From the NCBI GenBank assembly GCA_950295325.1, contig OX485804.1, forward strand, positions 34,656,001 to 34,720,000: a stretch of 64,000 nucleotides of DNA. Reading direction: 5' to 3'. Below are positions 58,079 to 64,000 of this stretch, piece by piece (positions within the stretch are counted from its first letter, which is position 1; the number at the start of each line of letters is the position of its first letter). The notes below the pieces were generated by a model. That model did no database searches. It was not told the origin of the DNA and worked only from the letters and a program-made list of their open reading frames with translations. The position numbers and the translations under genes are program-made. The stretch comes from Polytrichum commune (taxonomy: Eukaryota > Streptophyta > Polytrichopsida > Polytrichales > Polytrichaceae).

Positions 58079-59095
58079 TTGGTGCCAGTGTTTATGAGAG
58101 GAAAACAGGGCTATGTCAGTTGGGCCGTACAACTGTACGGCTGCCACGTGGATGAAGTTGTACAGACAACTGATTGTAGGATCAATGGCAACAGAAAACA
58201 TACACTACTTGGACCGGCACCTGTAAAAGAGAGCATGTGTTGGGTTCTGAATGCGTGTAGTGTCGACAATGAGAGGTATGGGAATGCCTCAAGAGTGAGA
58301 GTCGGAGACGGTTGTGGGTATGGGCCTTATATAGTAGATGGGAGATTGGTGGTTTTGAAATAGACAGGATCCTCTCTTGTACGGAGAATCAGCAGTTGAG
58401 GAGGTGTAGAGAGAATGATTGTTTGGCGAGTAGATGTGCTTTCTAGTTGATAGTACATATAATGTACATTCTACACTACCTTCCATTGAATGCCACTGAT
58501 ATGAAAATTTCGAATTTAGTGTACATATATCCTCTCCAATGTGTTCATTGATTGTTGATCGTGGTTTAGTGTGATGAACTCTGAATCCCACTGTAGTCCA
58601 ATCTCCTATAAACATGTGTCATTATGGTATTTGTTCTTTTACACTCACCGAACCACGCACCGACCAGTGGGCCATGGTGGCAACATGCAATATTTAGTAA
58701 ATGTCAAAAAAATTACCCTAAACCCTTAACCAAAAAAACGGCAAGATGAACCATCATTAATATCCATGGGCCCACTATATAATTGCACTCAAAACAATGT
58801 GCCATTGATATATGAATTTAAGACATGAAAAGGTAGAGTGGAAAAAAAGGCTAACCCCAAACCCTAAACCGTCTTGGAGTGTGAAACTAAACATCGTTGT
58901 AACTTAATATCATGTCACACTTGTCTGTAGCAAACATGATCCAGTGGGTGACTTGTGGCGAATTCCAAAAATCTGGGGTCAATTGCCATTTCGTAGATGC
59001 TTCCGTGTTAAGTTCTTTGTTTGTTAAAATTATGAAAACAATCACTACACTGATTACCCAAATTGGTGAGGGATGGCTAATAGTGTTGTTGGGAA
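58079..59095. other. Intergenic
   Basis: No gene recognised; frame 58079-58363 (+) is open but lacks features. About 58500-58650 is a family C fragment. 58680-58880 has two 'aaaccctaa' stretches. Confidence 0.4.
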
Positions 59096-59348
59096 AGTAC
59101 ACTAAATAGGATGTTGAGTGTTTAATACACTAAATGAGAACGAATACACTCAATATCAATAACCATTAGTGTTAGTAAAGATATGGGAAAAATTGGGATA
59201 TAATAAGGGATGTGGTAGTCAGGAAGAAAGCGGTACATTTATGTCCAACACTAATGGTTAAAGAATTGAAAATTAGTTTTGAGCAAGGTAGGGTGGTGGT
59301 AGCAAACCCCAAATATAATCAAACACTAAATATCTTATTTAGTGTAGT
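59096..59348 (-). mobile_element. MITE family A, inverted copy
   Basis: Reverse complement of the 1304-1608 element with many differences: ends 'agtacactaaatagg' and 'cactaaatatcttatttagt'. The shared interior is 'taccaccaccctacctt.ctcaa.actaatttt.aattcttt.a..attagtgtt.gacataaatg' read on the minus strand. Non-coding. Confidence 0.6.
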
Positions 59349-62300
59349 GAAGGTGATACTAAAGTTCTTTATGCTAGGGATTTAGTGGCAGCAAAAGACC
59401 TAGGAAGCATTGGTCATCGTGAGTAATATTTATAACATCATTATTCATTTAAAGTATTGGCACTATTCGTTGACAAGCAATGTGTTTGCATACGAAATTT
59501 TTAATCACACTACTAGCACCTTAGAGCACGCACTAATTTTCTCAAAATGAGCATGTATTTGTGAATTCAAAGATGTATGTGGAGTTTTAGAATGAGTCAT
59601 CATATTATTATAAGATAGCTATGTCCAATTTTGGTTTCTTATCTTAATCAAACACCTAGTATATGTCAGTGATATGTGGTTTGATGTGGCTCCAAGAATG
59701 GATAATAAAAAGGAGCTTTATTTTAAGGTATGAGGAGCCAAAAAGCTCGTGATGGGACTAGAGGTACATGTTGTCAAAAAGGCTAATTGTGTGGAGTAAT
59801 AAAGCACAAGGGCGTCTACGAGATAGCGGCTGATATCAACTTTATGATCCACTCGGAAAAAGACTTGAGAGTATTATGATCTAAAATAGGGACAACGGTC
59901 AAGATCATCATATGGTCTCCAAAAATGATTAAGAAATGGCTATATCATGACTTGGATTAGGTAACCACTTGTTTCATATCCAACGATAAGTGGGTGCAGA
60001 GGTTAAAAATGTCCATATAAGAAACGCTTAACTTAGCTCACTTACTTATTGACTTTATTAGTTTTTTCGGTAGCTATGATCTCATAATTGACATGATTAA
60101 GTATGCCTCCTTGATGCCTTTGACCTTGAAATGTGAGTGTATCTAATCCAGTATAACACCACAATGGGCCCACAATATATGTGTGAAATAGTGGAAGGGC
60201 AAGATTTAAATGAGATGCATGAAAATGGGAAAATGTTTAATGCACAGCCACATTTTAAGAACTAAAAAGAAAAGAGGATGTGGACCCAAGCAATGGGAAT
60301 CATTACTAACCAACTAGATGATGGTCTCCATAACATTATTTAGTTGTTATTGAGTGTTCCGTTATAATAATAGTAGGGCTCGGGGCAATCACACCCCCCT
60401 TCCATTTCGTTATCGCGTGCGTTTACCTGGTACGCAACTCCCGTATTATGTGGCCCTGATTATAATCACTTACAATGCGTTTTATTCCAATATTGAGTGA
60501 TGCAATTTGTTTTAATGTAGGAACCCCTTGTGGCCCTTCTAACAAAGGATCCAAAAATGTAATTATATGTAGGAAACAAATATGTTTTGAAGCATATGAT
60601 TGCATTGAAAACCTGATTATTTGGTTTTTTTGATACAGGTACCATAGGTCAAACTACCCAACTTTTTGGACTTTTTGATAAAATTCCAACATTGTGAACG
60701 ACTTATAATTTTCATGGCAGGCAACTATTCGTGGTTTATAATTCTAATTGGAGGCAACTATTCGGGTGGATTTTTAAAACTATGTGTAGGCAGCTTTTTT
60801 CTCATCTCATTTTATTTAATTTGGTCTTCAAAAAAATGAGGGGTTGATATAAAACTATTCCCAGTAGGCAATGTTCAGAAGGCATAATTTCAAGCATCAC
60901 ATCCGATTTAATGAATTCTTCAAAACCAAGTCCAGCCTCCATGTAACAGCCTCCATGTAACAGCCTCCATGTAACAGGTGAGGCTATATTTACGACGTTA
61001 CAACATTACACCATGATTATAGACACATGGATGCATTAATGATCAAAGTCGGTTCAACATTTTGCCATTACCATTTTGTAGATGTGATTTTTCCACTCAC
61101 AACATGAACTTTGGCCTAAATATTATGAGTTGCATGTCATGGATTTTAAAAGAGACATGTGCCCAACTTGAAGGTCATCTCATCATAATCAAAGTGTTGT
61201 AAGGTCAAGGTTTTGTGTGCCAAAAAAACTATGTGTTACAACTTATGTGCACTTGCAAATGTCATTAGTCTATCCCTTGAGGGAGTTGGAGCTACAATGT
61301 TATACTTTAATGTATTGTATAAAAACATTTTAAGGCATTATAAGCAAGTGTGGCGTGTCACTTGTGAACCAACATGGTCACAATCATGATAGGTCACTCC
61401 AAGGAATACATTACACATACGAAAGGTGGAGCATGACCCATGTTGAGGTAATTGAATTGAATAAAGTTTTGATTGGGTTTGCAACTTTGTGAATGGTATT
61501 CTTTCACAAGAATTCTTCGCAATTTCTTAAACTTATAAATGGTAATATTTGTATATTGCTCAAATAGGTAATTTTATAATTGTTAATTGTTAACACTTCT
61601 ATAAATGTTAACTTTTATCTACTCCCGAAGGTTAAAATTTATAGACTTAGGGCAGACTGTACTCTATAATCTTCGAGAACTGCCTTTCTTATTCGAAACA
61701 AACACAAACTTGAATCTATTTTACTTATCTTTAAAATGTCACCTAATACCCTCCCTCTTTTGAACTATGGGAATAACCACGTGCGATAACAGTTTGCTAC
61801 CCTATATTGTATGCCGAGTTTGGTATGTTATGCATGTATTTTGTTATGGACAGTTGTCATAAATGATTGATATTTGGTTGAAAAACGCTGATTAAGTGAC
61901 AACATTTGCAATATTGTAAATTGCAAAATGTCCATTGGAAACTCAAATAATGACCAGATGCCAAATATTAATAACAAATAATGTTAGTTGTAATGTGCAT
62001 TCGTAATTAGTATAAAAATATTGACATTTTGTAAAAATATAAAAATATATCCATGAATTTCTTCAGACACGCCAATTTGCGCCCACAATTAACGATTGTG
62101 TTTATTATGTAACTTGCAACCATAGTAATAATGTTCACTGTACTGTATTTTTGTTATTTTATGAACTAGTCTGATGGTGCCGCCTAACAACTATCAATGA
62201 TACATAATTCCTTTCAAAGTAAGCCTTGAATTAGTGTATTTCAAGTACCTTCTCTTCCATATTTATCATATGTTCTTAAAGCAAATATGTTTTGTGTGTT

Positions 62301-63100
62301 TATTATAGTCAAATTTCATGAAACAGTTTGGTACGCATATGGAAGATTTACTCATCACTAGTAATGCTTCTTATTTGAATGAAATACTCATGTTTTATAA
62401 AGATGGGTTGAGATAATTTGAATGAATTACTCATGTTTTATAAAGGCAATAATTTGGAGGGTTGCTTGTATTTCATAGGGAAGGGTAACTCTAAATTTTC
62501 CCTTTCAAAATGAAGGGTTACCTCAAAAACTACCTTTCATGTATGTATTGAAGTTTTTGTTGAAAGTGCACATTACCATGTTTATCATTTAAGCGACGTT
62601 GAAAACTATAAAACAAGTAAGACCAAAGAACACACATGGTTAAAAGATAGAACTATTTCATTAATGAAACATGGATGTTTGAGTACAATAAAACGGTAAT
62701 GACATCTCAACATATTGATATCAATAATAATCTCGAGGACAACAAGAAAGCAGTAGTATAAAGATGTAAGAAACTCACAATCTAAATCATGTTTGAAATC
62801 TTCTATGAATCATTCATCCACCTCTCCCAAATATATTTAAAATCAAGAGACTCCATAGGAATCTTCGCCATACTCCATTTTGAAGGGTTTAATAAAAATC
62901 ACCCCTTCTTTTTTGAAGGGTTGCAAATTTTTTTTGAAGGGAGTGTGAAGTTCTGGACCCCAAGAAAAGGGTAATAGCCATTCAATTTTTGTCCCTGCTT
63001 TATATCATGGTGCTTGCATAATAATTTATCTATCACTTAACAGACGAGGAATTGCCAAAGCGCAAGAAAATAAAATTATAAGACAAGATCCATGTTCAAG
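59349..63100. other. Gene-free AT-rich DNA
   Basis: No supported gene. At 60933-60974 the 14-mer cagcctccatgtaa occurs three times in tandem. About 59650-59720 is a family C fragment. From 62790-62970 a plus-strand frame stays open but has no features. Confidence 0.4.
60933..60974. repeat. 14-bp tandem repeat, three units
   Basis: cagcctccatgtaa repeated exactly three times, followed by cagg. No coding context. Confidence 0.9.
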
Positions 63101-63129
63101 GGTCTCTTTTGAGGTATGAAGCCCGCCTT

Positions 63130-63480
63130 TACATAAATATATATAGGTTTGCCTAGGTGCCCCCCCCCGGTCCAAACGTACTCTATCGACACATGTCGAT
63201 TGGAGCTCCCCTACACGGGCTATTAGCCGGTATAGAGGGTCATCATGGGTAGGTGAGATGATCTTGGCCGTTTATAATGACGGCTCAATGTACGCCGTCG
63301 ATGCGGGCCACTATCCGAGGCCCCCGGGTGGAGTCCCTTCGGATTCATTGCGCCTTTTCATTTGTGGCCGCACCTCCTCCCTCCCTCCCTCCCTCCCTCT
63401 CTTTTCCTCGCATTTCCTCACATTTCCTCGCCTCTCATTGCATTTCCACGCAATCTCCCACTACTCCAGATATGTTGACT
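63130..63480 (+). promoter_or_regulatory. GC/CT-rich segment, possible start of a gene beyond the window
   Basis: CpG and GC rise from about 63150. A (cctc/ctcc)n tract at 63374-63400 and further 'cctcgcatttcctc' units resemble a plant core promoter or 5' UTR. The next gene, if any, would lie to the right of this window. Confidence 0.3.
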
Positions 63481-63665
63481 TGAATGTGTTGGGTTGAATG
63501 TGTTGGGTTGAATGTGTTGGGTTGAATGTTTTGGGTTGCTGAAATTTCTTGCTTGAATGTGTTGGGTTGAATGTGTTGGGTTGAATGTGTTGGGTTGATT
63601 GTGTTGGGTTGATTGTGTTGGGTTGAATGTGCTTGGTTGCTGAAATGTTAGGGTTGAATGTCTAG
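63481..63665 (+). repeat. Minisatellite, 14-bp unit
   Basis: The unit ttgaatgtgttggg is repeated about ten times with variants (ttgattgtgttggg). It is interrupted by two 'ttgctgaaat' insertions at about 63536 and 63636, suggesting a higher-order unit. The minus-strand frame 63418-63777 is an artefact of the repeat. Confidence 0.9.
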
Positions 63666-64000
63666 GATTGAAAGATGTGTGAGTGCTAATTTGATCTTTT
63701 AAATCAGCTGAACTCAAGTAAGCTGCAATGAGATGTGTTGAACACAACTGTTCTTTTGTGCCAAAGACTATTTTCACACTAACCCTCTGTCCTTAGTAAA
63801 AGATTTTCTTGGGTGGTAGGTGGTTTATGTAAACTTTGGGAGGCGATGCTGATTGCATAGTTTGCTTGCAATAGTGAGAGTGCACTTTCTGCAAATACAG
63901 TGAGAATTGGGATATAAGGTGGTTATTTAGTTACCTTTGAATGCATCTTACTCCCTCATATCGGAATAAGTAAACATAGTATCTTCAATGTTCTGTTCCT

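Noticed and set aside
63481-63665. CRISPR-like regular repeat
   Set aside because: Units are directly adjacent with no unique spacers, in a eukaryotic context; it is a minisatellite.
63418-63777. 119-residue minus-strand ORF rich in FNPTHSTQHIQ repeats
   Set aside because: Produced by the 14-bp minisatellite; no conservation.

Overview
The window looks like nuclear DNA of a land plant. Five spliced or single-exon genes have land-plant family architectures, mostly with GT..AG introns of 0.1-0.6 kb (one is 1.4 kb). They are separated by AT-rich, CpG-poor DNA full of short inverted-repeat elements. Short introns, about one gene per 10-15 kb and a class-B ARF carrying a tasiARF-like segment suggest a non-seed plant, most likely a moss. 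That lineage call is inference; no organellar or bacterial operon structure is present.

Layout. 1-7.6 kb is gene-free, with MITE-like elements (1.3, 5.2 kb), a Mutator-like foldback element (2.16-2.54 kb) and an unexplained GC-rich patch (5.4-6.2 kb). 7.6-15.3 kb holds a complete 12-exon auxin response factor (10563-15260, +) behind a long uORF-containing leader. 16.6-24 kb has two decayed AC-rich retroelement pieces (16.6-17.7 and 22.36-23.81 kb), the second encoding RNase H and a possible restriction-like endonuclease. 25.5-28.1 kb carries a three-exon gene for an alanine-rich protein with a HicB-antitoxin-like domain. 28.1-34.4 kb is repeats plus a hAT fragment.

34.4-40.7 kb has two convergent genes: an intron-less F-box/LRR protein (FBL10-like, +) and the DNA-damage clamp subunit HUS1 (8 exons, -). 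43.3-44.4 kb holds a PIF/Harbinger fragment joined to a GC-rich ORF. 45.9-49.9 kb is a five-exon F-box plus JmjC protein like Arabidopsis JMJ22 (-) with telo-boxes upstream. 53.5-56.7 kb is a degenerating DUF7869-type transposase-like gene (-), followed at 57.4-58.1 kb by a cluster of perfect palindromes. 58.6-64 kb is repeats, ending in a pyrimidine-rich tract and a minisatellite.

The host genes form no pathway cluster; they cover auxin transcription, ubiquitin ligase targeting, checkpoint signalling, histone demethylation and one unknown. The least explained items are the HicB-like plant gene, with tandem and exon-derived repeats in its intron; the RNase H plus RLE retroelement relic; and the DUF7869 element with its palindromes. 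Exon boundaries were set by hand from splice signals, reading phase and family conservation, without transcript data.
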